This document shows positions 33,341 through 42,103 of a DNA stretch of 64,000 nt, one piece after another (positions within the stretch are counted from its first letter, which is position 1; every line of letters starts with the position of its first letter). Both the position numbers and the translations under genes were made by a program. The stretch covers positions 292,522-356,521 of the forward strand of contig JAXMBH010000003.1 of NCBI GenBank assembly GCA_046349975.1, given 5' to 3'. This stretch comes from JABDGM01 sp046349975. Lineage in GTDB: Bacteria; Planctomycetota; Planctomycetia; Pirellulales; Lacipirellulaceae. Under the pieces are notes generated by a model. That model had not been told where the DNA came from and did no database searches. It saw only the letters and a list, made by a program, of their open reading frames with translations.

Positions 33341-35131
33341 ATGATTGTGAATTGGCGAGGGGTATGGTGGCGATCTTGCGCCATGTTGGCACTGTTAACA
33401 GCAAGTGCGGCCGTGGCGCGTGAGAAGAAGGTGCTCACAATCGGGCTCGACGGCGTGCGGGCTGACGCCTTGGCTGCCGCCGCAACGCCGAATATCGATT
33501 CACTGCTCGATGGCACTTTCTTTGGTACGGGCGGGCCGTCGGGCATCTTCGCGATGAATGCGCAGGCAGAGCACCTCACATTCAGTGGACCAGGTTGGGG
33601 CGCGTACTTAACCGGTTTGCACGTCGATCGGCATGGGGCTGATACGAATGAGTTCGAGCATGTAGTGCCGGGAACGACGGATTGGTTTGCGCCGCTCGAA
33701 GCGTTTAAGCCGAGTTTGGATACACATCGGGTCCTGACGTGGCAGATTGCGAGCGATAGTTTTCCGACGGGGGCCGATACGAAGGAGAATTTTGAGTACA
33801 CGCAGAACGGCGATCAGTTGATGACGAACCGCGTGGCGCAGTGGATGCAGGACCCGGCGACCGACGCAATGATGATGTTCTATTCGAACCCCGATGTTGC
33901 CGGACATTCATGTGGATTCAGTCCGACGGCAGCTTGCTATATTGCGGCGATTCAAACGGTTGATCAGCAAATCGGTCAGGTGATGAACGCAATTCACACG
34001 CGGCCGACGTTTGCGAACGAAGACTGGCTGGTCGTGATTACCAGCGATCACGGCGGATTGGGCACCGGGCATAGCGGCGGATTGCCCGAGCAGCGGACGA
34101 TTCCATTTATTGTCGCCGGGCCGCTGGCGACGACGGTGTTGCCGCAGGCGAACCCGCGGCAGGTTGATGTGGCGGCAACGGTGCTCACGTACTTCGGCGC
34201 ACCGATACCCGCTAACTACGATGGGCATGCGGTGGGGCTGGCGGCGGCGGGTCCGGTGGCGGCGGGTCTCGGCCGGAATCTCGTGTTCAATGGCGACGCC
34301 GAGTATGGGCGCGGGTTTGGCAGCAACGGCACGCAGCAATACGCCGCCGGATGGGACGACCCGGGGCCGGGTGGAATTACGCAGATAGATTATGCGGCGG
34401 GCAATGGGTTTCCGTCGGTTCAGGATCCGGGACCAGTGAATCGCGGGAGTAATTTTTTCTCGGGCGGCACGAATGGCGTGAGCACCATGACGCAGCAGAT
34501 TGATGTGAGCAATCTGGGAGCCTCGATTGATTCAGGCGGAGTTAATTTCGCACTCGCGGCGTGGCTGGGCGGCTATAGCTCGCAGACGGACTCGGCAACG
34601 GTGATCGCACACTTTTTGAGCGCTGCAAATAGCGAGATCGGCTCGGCACAGTTACCTGCGGTGACGGCGGCCGAGCGCGGCAATGTTACGAAATTAATAT
34701 TCCGCGAGTTTCGCGGTGAGCTGCCGGAGTTGACACGTTCGATTCGCGTGGAGCTGACGGCCACGCAGTCGTTTGGCGAGAACGACGGCTATGCCGATAA
34801 TATTTCGCTGGTGCTACAGATGTATGGCGACCTCAATCTGGATGGAGTGATCAACGTGGCAGATTGGGGACTGTTCCGGGCTGGGCAGCTGGTGAATATG
34901 AGCGGCTACACCTCGGCTCAAGCGCTGGCGGCGGGCGACCTGAACGGCGATTTTCGCAATGATCATGCCGACTTTGTGTTGTTCAAATCGGCGTATGATG
35001 TGGCGAATGGGACGGGGGCGTTTGCGGCAATGGCGGCGAGTGTGCCGGAGCCAGGATGTGCGGCTGGGGTCGTGGTTTGTGTCGTTGGATTCTGCACGTT
35101 CCGACTTCGCGAGCGAAGCGGTAAAGCGTGA
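33341..35131 (+). CDS. secreted alkaline-phosphatase-superfamily protein with dockerin-like C-terminus
   Basis: A 596-residue exported protein. Signal peptide, then a type I phosphodiesterase/nucleotide pyrophosphatase-like domain (about 27-310): TIGLDGVRADAL (metal Asp), FSGPGWGAYLTG (Ser in the Thr/Ser nucleophile position), NPDVAGHS and VITSDHGG (metal ligands). A carbohydrate-binding-like beta domain follows (about 320-500), then a dockerin-like pair (GDLNLDGVINVADW, GDLNGDFRNDHADFVLFKSAYD) and a weak PEP-CTERM end (VPEPGCAAGVVVC). The ATG at 33341 opens the signal peptide. It is convergent with another phosphoesterase-fold gene that has nearly the same C-terminal module. Confidence 0.87.
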   Translation: MIVNWRGVWWRSCAMLALLTASAAVAREKKVLTIGLDGVRADALAAAATPNIDSLLDGTFFGTGGPSGIFAMNAQAEHLTFSGPGWGAYLTGLHVDRHGADTNEFEHVVPGTTDWFAPLEAFKPSLDTHRVLTWQIASDSFPTGADTKENFEYTQNGDQLMTNRVAQWMQDPATDAMMMFYSNPDVAGHSCGFSPTAACYIAAIQTVDQQIGQVMNAIHTRPTFANEDWLVVITSDHGGLGTGHSGGLPEQRTIPFIVAGPLATTVLPQANPRQVDVAATVLTYFGAPIPANYDGHAVGLAAAGPVAAGLGRNLVFNGDAEYGRGFGSNGTQQYAAGWDDPGPGGITQIDYAAGNGFPSVQDPGPVNRGSNFFSGGTNGVSTMTQQIDVSNLGASIDSGGVNFALAAWLGGYSSQTDSATVIAHFLSAANSEIGSAQLPAVTAAERGNVTKLIFREFRGELPELTRSIRVELTATQSFGENDGYADNISLVLQMYGDLNLDGVINVADWGLFRAGQLVNMSGYTSAQALAAGDLNGDFRNDHADFVLFKSAYDVANGTGAFAAMAASVPEPGCAAGVVVCVVGFCTFRLRERSGKA

Positions 35132-35258
35132 GCCTCAAAACGCATCTCGCGGGAAGCGGCGGGACAATAATTGCTGTTGCGAAACAAGGGCGGTGAACTG
35201 CTCTGGTTGGCAATAGCGGCGCTGTTCGACTTTGCTGACGGCGGAGTGCGAATTAAGG

Positions 35259-36488
35259 CTAGGCGTTGGCGCGATACGCACCGAACGAGCGTCGGCGATT
35301 CATCGAACCGATGGCTAACAGACCAGCGACGAATGCTGTCGTACTCGGCTCGGGCACCTGAGCCGCCAGCAGGGCGAAGGATCCGACGCCGTGGGCAGAT
35401 TCGTATGCCGACTTGAATAGCACGAAGTCGGCGTGATCGTTGCGGAAATCTCCGTTCAGGTCGCCCATCGCATAGGCTTGAGCGTAGGTCTTGCCGCTCA
35501 GATTCGTGAGTTGGCCGCTGCGCAGTTGATTCCAATCACTCGTGTCGAGACTGCAATTGCCATTGAGGTCGCCGAAGAGCGAACACGCGGGCAGCTGGAA
35601 CTGGACCACGACAGAGCGATGGTCGGAGGGATACGGCTGGATGCCGACGTCGGTATCTGGGTCGGCCGCGTTGTAGCCATAGATGGTGGCGTTCTGCGGC
35701 GTCACATTCTGGCCGGCGTAGTACACGAAGTCGATGCGATCGAAAACCTCATTCGCCGCCACGGTTGGGGCGGGTGAGCCGGGCGTCCAGGTGTTGCCGC
35801 GGTCATTGATTACGTCGGGCCGGAGTTGGCGGAAGGCGTCGGTGTAGCCGGCGTTCACGACAGCGGTAGAAGTTGGCCAAGCGACTTTCTTGCCGAAGTG
35901 GAGTCCGGCGGTGGCGGCAGCTTGAGTCCAATCCAGATGCGACGGCTCGTTGAAATCGCCAGTCAAGAAAGTGGGGATCCCGATTGCCTTGGCAGGCTGC
36001 ATCGAATTGAGCAGGGCCGCGGTTTCGGCACCGCGAGCGGCGGAGGCTTGAGCGATGGCTTGTGCCTCGGTGGTGATCTTGCCGTCGCGAATATCGTACG
36101 GTTGATAGGGGAAGGCCGTGAGGTGGGCGTCAAAGAGAAAGGCATCTTGCGTGGGCGATACCCGCAAGCGGATGCCCTGGTTCAGGGTATCGACAATCGG
36201 GTAGCGGCTGATGATCGCCAGATCGTCGTCGAAGCCGTGATAGTAGAAGCCCAAGGCGTCGGCGATTGCTTTCGCGCTGCCGCGAACTTCCTGGAGACCG
36301 ATGACATCGGCCTGAGCGGTTTGAATAACGTTCACCGTTCGCGACAGCGGTCCAAAGGCCGCGCCGCCGACGTAGATGTTGTACGTCATTACGCGCAATG
36401 AGTTAACCGGCTGAGCAGCTGCTGGTTTGCTGAGCACGAGGCAAATGAAGATTGACAATAAACGACGCACGCGTTGCCGATGTACCAT
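35259..36488 (-). CDS. secreted endonuclease/exonuclease/phosphatase-family PEP-CTERM protein
   Basis: A 409-residue protein. Signal peptide (LLSIFICLVLSKPAAAQ), then a complete EEP fold: VMTYNIYVGG (Asn), IGLQEVRG (catalytic Glu), LTGDFNEPSHLDW (Asp-Asn), and PSDHRSVVVQFQL (Asp-His). A dockerin-like pair (GDLNGNCSLDTSDW, GDLNGDFRNDHADFVLFKSAYE) and a PEP-CTERM anchor (VPEPSTTAFVAGLLAIGSMNRRRS) follow. Family members cut phosphodiesters in nucleic acids, inositol phosphates or sphingomyelin, so it may be a secreted nuclease or phosphodiesterase. The start at 36488 is chosen for the signal peptide; a start 42 nt upstream is in frame. Confidence 0.9.
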   Translation of the reverse strand: MVHRQRVRRLLSIFICLVLSKPAAAQPVNSLRVMTYNIYVGGAAFGPLSRTVNVIQTAQADVIGLQEVRGSAKAIADALGFYYHGFDDDLAIISRYPIVDTLNQGIRLRVSPTQDAFLFDAHLTAFPYQPYDIRDGKITTEAQAIAQASAARGAETAALLNSMQPAKAIGIPTFLTGDFNEPSHLDWTQAAATAGLHFGKKVAWPTSTAVVNAGYTDAFRQLRPDVINDRGNTWTPGSPAPTVAANEVFDRIDFVYYAGQNVTPQNATIYGYNAADPDTDVGIQPYPSDHRSVVVQFQLPACSLFGDLNGNCSLDTSDWNQLRSGQLTNLSGKTYAQAYAMGDLNGDFRNDHADFVLFKSAYESAHGVGSFALLAAQVPEPSTTAFVAGLLAIGSMNRRRSFGAYRANA

Positions 36489-36566
36489 GTCCTTGGTCGC
36501 GGTCCGCTGAGCGATCAAAAATGTGAGCATACGTCTCTTCCTATTGATCTTCGCTGCAATTGAGAC

Positions 36567-38216
36567 TTACTCGTATCCGAAAGCCTGCACAAAGGGGTGT
36601 AAGATCTCCAGGTGCGGCTTGAGGTACTTTTCGTAATTTCGCCAGCGGCCGACCGAGCTGGAATAGACGGGCTTAGTAACGGCCTCGTAGGTGGGCGAAT
36701 GAACGTGTTTCTGTTGGGCGCGGCGGTGGTACTCCAGTACACGGTCGTCCCAGGGGAGATCGAGAAACTCGAGTACGCGGCGTGCTTGACCCTCGAGATC
36801 GGCGACCATGTCTTCGTAGCGAACTTCGATCCAAGGATTCTTGATGATGTCGCGGAGCTTTAGCCAGGCCTGCATCATCTTCGCATATTTCTGAGCGGTA
36901 GCTTCCAGCGTCAGATATTGGACGCTCACGGGGTTGAGCGGCAGCTGTTGCGTGAAGCAACTGATGACGACATCGCGGGGATCGCGGAGTGCGAACAGCA
37001 CTTTCATCTCAGGGAATACCCGGGCGACGAGCGGCAGGAGCATCGTAAGTTCTGGGTTCTTATCGATCAGCAGGCGGCCGTTGATTGGCTGCCGCAATGC
37101 GCCCTCCATGCTGTTCCAGTAGGCTTGGCGGACCTCATTCAGATCGGCCGCAGGCGTGCGGTCGAGCACGATGGGGACCGAGTCTTGCGATTGGGCTTTT
37201 TGACCGAGCGGCAGATAGACGATCTCGGGCATGATCTGAAGTTCATCGGCGCTGATGGCGTCCGGGTGGCTATCGAGCACCTGCTCGAGAAGCGTCGTGC
37301 CGCTACGAGGATGGCTGGTCAGGATCGCCAGGCGACCCTTGAAGGGCGTAAGCTCGGCGGCGCGAGCGGCCCAGTTTTCGCAAAGTTCGCGAGTTGTGGT
37401 GGCGATGGTCTTTCCGGCAATGCGGGCGATGGACCAGGCGTCATCGAGATAGGGGGCCGCTCCGCCACTGAAAATCTTTTTGGCGCGAGTGAGTGCGTCG
37501 TAGGCGTCGTCATAGCGACGAGCTTTGTCATAGAGGGCGGCGAGTTGGTACCAGCAATCGGCGGTTACGCCGAGTGAGGCCTTGCCGCCCTCAATGATCT
37601 TCTTCCAGCGTAATTCGGCGGCGCTCGCGTCGCCGGCACGTCGCTCGATGATCGCGAGCTGGTACTGCGCAGTAAAGAAAGCGGTGGTGAGAGCGGCGGC
37701 CTCTTCGGCACATTTTCGGGCGGTTGCCAAGTCGTGCAGACGCTCGTGCATGCTCGCGAGTTCGACCAGTGTTTGGGCGCGATCGGGGGCCTGGGGAGCC
37801 AGTTCGAGGGAGCGCTTCATGCAGGCGATCGCCCGGTCGAATTGCTGGATCTGTCGGTACGAGTTGCCGAGCATGAGCTGCAGTTTGGCGTCGTTGGGGT
37901 GCAGCGTATTGGCGAGGTCGACGAGCTTTTCGGCGTCGGCGAATCGATAGCGTAACGCGTAGGCCCGGGCGAGGTCGACGAGGAGGATGGGATTGTGCGG
38001 ATCGCGCGCCAGTGCGCGTTCGTAAAGCGAGATCGCTTCGTCGTAGCGATGCTGTTCCCAGGCGGCTTGGGCTTTGGGGACACGGACATCGGCAACCGCC
38101 GGCGCGTCGGGATTGGCCTTGCCGAGCGCGGCGGCGCGCTTGGCGTCGAGTTTCATCCGCTGGCTGACGGTCGGGGGTTTATGCCGCGGGGGTTTTTTGT
38201 TTGGTTTACGGGCCAT
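36567..38216 (-). CDS. TPR-repeat sulfotransferase
   Basis: A 549-residue cytoplasmic protein. The basic N-terminus (MARKPNKKPPRHKPP) leads into tetratricopeptide repeats (about 45-285; YDEAISLYERALARDP, FDRAIACMKRSLELAP). A sulfotransferase domain follows, with the PAPS 5'-phosphosulfate loop SHPRSGTTLLEQVLDSHP (about 301-318) and a 3'-phosphate-binding region VLFALRDPRDVVISCF. It would transfer sulfate from PAPS to an unknown acceptor, possibly a peptide or glycan. The ATG at 38216 is preferred over one 51 nt upstream because the protein family starts with a Lys/Pro-rich leader. It is the only PAPS-dependent enzyme in a window rich in sulfatases. Confidence 0.92.
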   Translation of the reverse strand: MARKPNKKPPRHKPPTVSQRMKLDAKRAAALGKANPDAPAVADVRVPKAQAAWEQHRYDEAISLYERALARDPHNPILLVDLARAYALRYRFADAEKLVDLANTLHPNDAKLQLMLGNSYRQIQQFDRAIACMKRSLELAPQAPDRAQTLVELASMHERLHDLATARKCAEEAAALTTAFFTAQYQLAIIERRAGDASAAELRWKKIIEGGKASLGVTADCWYQLAALYDKARRYDDAYDALTRAKKIFSGGAAPYLDDAWSIARIAGKTIATTTRELCENWAARAAELTPFKGRLAILTSHPRSGTTLLEQVLDSHPDAISADELQIMPEIVYLPLGQKAQSQDSVPIVLDRTPAADLNEVRQAYWNSMEGALRQPINGRLLIDKNPELTMLLPLVARVFPEMKVLFALRDPRDVVISCFTQQLPLNPVSVQYLTLEATAQKYAKMMQAWLKLRDIIKNPWIEVRYEDMVADLEGQARRVLEFLDLPWDDRVLEYHRRAQQKHVHSPTYEAVTKPVYSSSVGRWRNYEKYLKPHLEILHPFVQAFGYE

Positions 38217-38370
38217 AGATATCGACAGGCCGACGCCGCTCCACCTGCGTTCCAGAGGAAGACTCAATCACTGCCTATTTTGATTGTAAATCGAGCCACG
38301 AGGGCGTGACATTGCAGCGTCGGAATGCACAACGCGCTCATCCCAGATTGGCTCCACGCAAGCGATCGAC

Positions 38371-38414
38371 CAAAAATGGCAGCGGCCGGCCGCCCAGAAG
38401 GCAGCCGACCGCTG
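38371..38414 (-). terminator. intrinsic terminator of the 38448-39200 gene
   Basis: On the minus strand a 14-bp stem (38414-38401 with 38393-38380, two mismatches on DNA, at least one a possible G-U pair) has a 7-nt loop and is followed by GCCATTTTTGG. The run of five T lies at 38372-38376. It starts 34 nt after the PEP-CTERM gene stop. Confidence 0.8.
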
Positions 38415-38447
38415 AGTTGTGAAGCGGAAATATCTCGCTCGTGTCCG

Positions 38448-39200
38448 TTATCGTCGGCGTCGCAAGCCGAGGAGCGACAGGCCGCCCAGGCCGACCAGGA
38501 TGACCGATGCCGGCTCGGGCACTGCGGATAGCGTCACATCTTCGATCGCGGTGCCGCGACGGAGGAAGAAACCAACCCCGATAGGATGACCAATTTCGGG
38601 CGCGCCAGGCTGCACAGTGTGAGTGAGCGTGATTTGCGACCAATTTGCTTGGCTTTGCTCCGGAGTCATTCCAGCCGTGCGCTGATTGATCGATGTGTAG
38701 AGTCCTTTCGAGAGGGCGTTAGCGTCGCTGAACGTTACGTTGCCATCGAACAGGTACATGAACACGCCCATCGGAAAAGCACGCGGATTGACACTATTCT
38801 GAGCCCAAACGGAAAGCGTGTACGTTTTGCCTGCTTCGAACACCGAGGCGAGTTCCTGCGAACTGTAGTGGGCGAAACCGTGCATCGCCTGGTCACCGGT
38901 TCTCGGCGTGCCGCGGCCATTCGCATTGGCGTAGGCCGTGTTATACAGCCAGTTACTCTTGGCGTCGTCCTGGACGTAATCTGGCGGCAGGTTGAAATCT
39001 TGATCGTCGATCCACGGACTGGTCGGGCGATAGGTGCCGAGCGAGCCGGTGGCGTAGGCATATCCACGAGAGGGCACTACGTATGTCTCAAAGCTGGGGT
39101 CTCCGACCGGGATGTTGACGGCGTAAGCCGCGCTGGGGACCCAGATGCCGGCGGCAACAATGGCCGCGGCGAGTTTCTTCCACCACTTTGTAACCTTCAT
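38448..39200 (-). CDS. PEP-CTERM protein, paralogue of the 44347 protein
   Basis: A 250-residue secreted protein. A signal peptide (MKVTKWWKKLAAAIVAAGIW) precedes one beta-sandwich domain resembling carbohydrate-binding modules (VGDPSFETYVVPSRGYAYA, PRTGDQAMHGFAHYSSQELASVFEAGKTYTLSVWAQ, WSQITLTHTVQPGAPEIGHPIGVGFFLRRG). A PEP-CTERM anchor (VPEPASVILVGLGGLSLLGLRRRR) ends it. The signal peptide and domain are clearly homologous to the first 240 residues of the protein at 44347-45744, which has extra modules. It is divergent from the XylR-type regulator gene across 424 nt. An intrinsic terminator follows. No catalytic residues are recognisable. Confidence 0.87.
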   Translation of the reverse strand: MKVTKWWKKLAAAIVAAGIWVPSAAYAVNIPVGDPSFETYVVPSRGYAYATGSLGTYRPTSPWIDDQDFNLPPDYVQDDAKSNWLYNTAYANANGRGTPRTGDQAMHGFAHYSSQELASVFEAGKTYTLSVWAQNSVNPRAFPMGVFMYLFDGNVTFSDANALSKGLYTSINQRTAGMTPEQSQANWSQITLTHTVQPGAPEIGHPIGVGFFLRRGTAIEDVTLSAVPEPASVILVGLGGLSLLGLRRRR

Positions 39201-39624
39201 TAGGCTTCTCCGCGCTGTGAATTCGAGAAATTTCCGCTTATTCCCGCAGTTTTTAATTTAATAGCGAGGTCTTTGTCCGCAACGTTTTTTCGCGCAGAAC
39301 TTTTGTATTTTCCGCAAATCGAAGCCGTTTGGTTCCGACTCGATTTTAGGCGTGACCGTAGTCGGCAGCCGTGAATTCAATCGGGCGTTGTCACGATGGC
39401 GGGCCTCCAAAACGGGCCGGGAGAGCCGTATTCGGGGGTCCTGTCGTTCGTCCCGGCTCGTGGCTATGCTAAGTACCAACCGACTCGGTGGAGGGCCTAT
39501 GCCCTTCGGCCCTGGTCGGGCTTCAGGCCTGTGCGGACTGTTGGCGTGCTGCTTTCTGGGAGCAGTGGCGCGGAACGGGTCTCCGCGGAAAGTTCATGTC
39601 TCGGCCTGTTGAAATTAGTCGCGC
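39201..39624. other. divergent intergenic region upstream of XylR-type regulator
   Basis: No gene is seen in these 424 bases. The part next to 39200 is A/T-rich (about 39240-39320) and is a likely promoter and regulator-binding zone for the minus-strand PEP-CTERM gene. The remainder is GC-rich with short dyads such as GGGCCTATGCCC near 39494. No consensus promoter was identified with confidence. Confidence 0.5.
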
Positions 39625-40785
39625 ATGATTTCTAGCCGTCGTGTCTGCCTGTTGATTGATACCTCGACGTCCTGGGGCTCCCGCCTGATTAAAGGCGTAA
39701 GTCGGCATGCGCGGGAAGTGGGCGATTGGCTGATTCATGTCGAGCCCTGGGGCCGGTACGAGCGGTTTCGCGTGCCGCAAGGTTGGGAAGGGCATGGCAT
39801 CATTGCCCGGATCAATCATCAAGCTCTGGCCGAAGATGTTGCGGCGATTGGACTACCGACAATCAACCTCTCGTGGTACCCGTTCTGTGGCGAGCATGTT
39901 GCTCGATGCACGGTCGACCCGATCGTCAGTGGGCACATGGCAGCGGAGTATTTCCTGTCATCCGGCCATCAGCAGTTTGCCTATTGCGGACCTTTGCAGC
40001 ATCTCGGGTATCGCGACGAGATGGCGGCCGCCTACTGTGAAGCTCTGAAGAAGCGCGGTTACTCTTGCAACATTCATCAGACTCCTGGCGGCGACCAGCG
40101 ATCGACCGCTTGGGGCGTTCAACTTGCAAGCCTAGTTGACTGGCTGAAGGAATTGCCACGGCCTGTGGCAATGCTGTGCTGGAGTGCGGCCCGCGGACGG
40201 CAAGTGACAGAGGCGTGTCACTATGCGGAGATTCGTGTGCCGGATGACGTTGCCGTGCTCGGCGGTGATCATGACGAATTGATGTCGGATATATCGAGCC
40301 CGCCGTTGTCGACGATTGATCAGCCGGCCGAGCACATTGGCTATGAGGCCGCGCGACTGCTGGAAGGGATGATGCGGGGCAAGAAGCCTCGGAAGCAACC
40401 GCTGTGGATTCCGCCGACGCGGGTTATTGTGCGTCACTCGACTGACACGCTAGCGATCGAAGATGAGATCGTGCGTGATGCGTTGCGGATTATTCGCGAT
40501 CGGGCGTACGCGGGGATTCGCGTCTCGGATGTGGTAGGTGAGTTGGCGGTCGCACGGCGAGCGTTGGAGCAGCGGTTTGTGAGGCTGGTCGGTCGGACGC
40601 CGGCGGCCGAGATACGGCGGGTGCGCATCGAGGCTGCTAAACGGTTGCTGGTCGAATCCGACCGCTCGATCGCCCAGATTAGCCGGGCCATCGGGTTTGG
40701 GCATCAGGACCTATTTTCGCGGGTATTCCGCCGCACAGTGGGGGTCACGCCGAGCCAGTTCCGTCAGCAGCATCAGCACGACTAG
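39625..40785 (+). CDS. XylR-type AraC-family transcriptional regulator
   Basis: A 386-residue regulator. The N-terminal two-thirds is a LacI/periplasmic-binding-protein-like effector domain (VCLLIDTSTSWGSRLIKGVSRHARE, DPIVSGHMAAEYFLSSGHQQFAYCG, DVAVLGGDHDE, PPLSTIDQPAEHIGYEAARLLEGMM). The C-terminal 100 residues are an AraC helix-turn-helix pair (IRVSDVVGELAVARRALEQRF, SIAQISRAIGFGHQDLFSRVFRRTVGVTPSQFR). This architecture matches XylR, which senses a sugar and activates sugar-use genes. Neighbours on both sides are PEP-CTERM proteins with a shared carbohydrate-binding-like domain, so they may be its targets; the inducer is unknown. Confidence 0.95.
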   Translation: MISSRRVCLLIDTSTSWGSRLIKGVSRHAREVGDWLIHVEPWGRYERFRVPQGWEGHGIIARINHQALAEDVAAIGLPTINLSWYPFCGEHVARCTVDPIVSGHMAAEYFLSSGHQQFAYCGPLQHLGYRDEMAAAYCEALKKRGYSCNIHQTPGGDQRSTAWGVQLASLVDWLKELPRPVAMLCWSAARGRQVTEACHYAEIRVPDDVAVLGGDHDELMSDISSPPLSTIDQPAEHIGYEAARLLEGMMRGKKPRKQPLWIPPTRVIVRHSTDTLAIEDEIVRDALRIIRDRAYAGIRVSDVVGELAVARRALEQRFVRLVGRTPAAEIRRVRIEAAKRLLVESDRSIAQISRAIGFGHQDLFSRVFRRTVGVTPSQFRQQHQHD

Positions 40786-41132
40786 GACGGCGGAAAAATT
40801 GCCAAAATTATTGCGCGAGACGCGGGCACAGAATGCCCCCGACTCCGCGTTTTCTATGTAAAATCAGCTGTGTAGCCGCGTTCAGTGTGGCGGATATCGC
40901 TTCACCAATGCCTCGTTGCAAGCGGCTGCAGATCGGGTGGATTTGCGGGACCTCACGGGAGTACGGGTTGGACTTCGTCAGGCGTGAAATCATGCGACCG
41001 TTGCTCGAGCAGGCGCCAACTGGTCACGTGGGAAGAGCCGCATTCGAGCGGTCGAGCCGCCGGAAGGTGGCGGCAACGCTTCGCCGACTCCGTCTAACTT
41101 TGCTCAAGTAGTTGAACAGATGGAGTGGTAAC
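40786..41132. other. intergenic region before the DUF1559-PEP-CTERM cluster
   Basis: The 347 bases probably hold the promoter and leader of the plus-strand gene series starting at 41133. A reading frame at 40833-41111 (92 codons) ends one base before the first possible DUF1559 start, but has no recognisable domain and no good ribosome binding site, so it is not called. A short hairpin GGGCA-CAGAA-TGCCC lies near 40825-40839. Confidence 0.45.
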
Positions 41133-42092
41133 GTGGTAGCGCGCCGTTTTGCGAAGTCTGGCTTCACGTTGGTCGAGCTGTTGGTGGTGATCGCCATCAT
41201 TGGCATTCTGGTGGCGTTGCTGCTGCCGGCGATTCAGTCGGCACGTGAGGCTGCGCGGAGGTCGCAGTGTACGAACAATCTCAAGCAGCTGTCGATTGCG
41301 GTGTTGAATTTCGAAAACGCGAAAAAGGAGTTGCCGCGGCTTTATACGTGGGTGCCGCCGAACACTGATCCGCAGTATCCGGATCATGGAGTGCACGTGT
41401 ACTTGTTGCCGTACATGGAATACCAGCCGGTGTACGACGCTTACGATTTCAAGTACCGGTGGAGTCACGCGGCCAATAACAAGAAGGCTGCGGCCACGAA
41501 TATTCCGGAGTTTATTTGTCCGTCGGCCCCGGCAATTGGCGAACGCGGGGTGGAGATTGCCACTCGCGATCCGCAGAGTGGATATACCGACTATGCTGTG
41601 GATGGGCGCATTGCACCTTCTGGCGTGTGCTTGTTAGTGCCTGGCATCAAGGACCGTCCTGATTGGTCGGGACTGTTTACCGGTGTCGAGGAATATAAGA
41701 ACGATCATCCTGGCTGCCCGGCAGGGGCCCTAAAAAAACAGACGGGCAAGACAACGCTGAAGCAGACGATCGACGGGCTATCGCACACGATCTTGTTCTG
41801 CCCCGATGCGGCCAGGCCCGATTATTACGTGGACGGGGTCAAGAAGGGGCCTGCGAACGTGACCGGTTCCCGCTGGGCAAGTCCGGACACCGAGTTTTGG
41901 ACTGACGACAAGTGTGGCGAGTCGATCTTTAACTGTCATAATGGAAATGAAATCTATTCGTTCCACGTTGGCGGCGGCATGTTTTCATTCGGCGATGGAT
42001 CGGTTCATTTTCTGGCCGACAACTTGGATCTCGAAATCCAGGTGTCGTTGATTACTCGCGCCGGCGAAGATACGACAGTGGGTTTCGAGTAA
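41133..42092 (+). CDS. DUF1559 prepilin-like protein
   Basis: A protein of about 319 residues with the prepilin motif (KSGFTLVELLVVIAIIGILVA) beginning at residue 9, then REAARRSQCTNNLKQLSIAVLNFENA. The C-terminal family signature is FHVGGGMFSFGDGSVHFLADNLDLEIQVSLITRAG. The GTG at 41133 is chosen because GGAG lies 7 nt upstream and the leader is then the normal short basic type; a TTG at 41112 is in frame but lacks support. It opens a gene series (lipoprotein, three PEP-CTERM proteins) and repeats the DUF1559-lipoprotein pairing seen at 6494-8038. Confidence 0.92.
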   Translation: MVARRFAKSGFTLVELLVVIAIIGILVALLLPAIQSAREAARRSQCTNNLKQLSIAVLNFENAKKELPRLYTWVPPNTDPQYPDHGVHVYLLPYMEYQPVYDAYDFKYRWSHAANNKKAAATNIPEFICPSAPAIGERGVEIATRDPQSGYTDYAVDGRIAPSGVCLLVPGIKDRPDWSGLFTGVEEYKNDHPGCPAGALKKQTGKTTLKQTIDGLSHTILFCPDAARPDYYVDGVKKGPANVTGSRWASPDTEFWTDDKCGESIFNCHNGNEIYSFHVGGGMFSFGDGSVHFLADNLDLEIQVSLITRAGEDTTVGFE

Positions 42093-42103
42093 GAGGCAAC
42101 GCG

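Noticed and set aside
40833..41111. 92-codon frame ending just before the DUF1559 gene
   Set aside because: Tempting because of its position, but there is no domain, no good ribosome binding site, and the first half is unlike a signal peptide.
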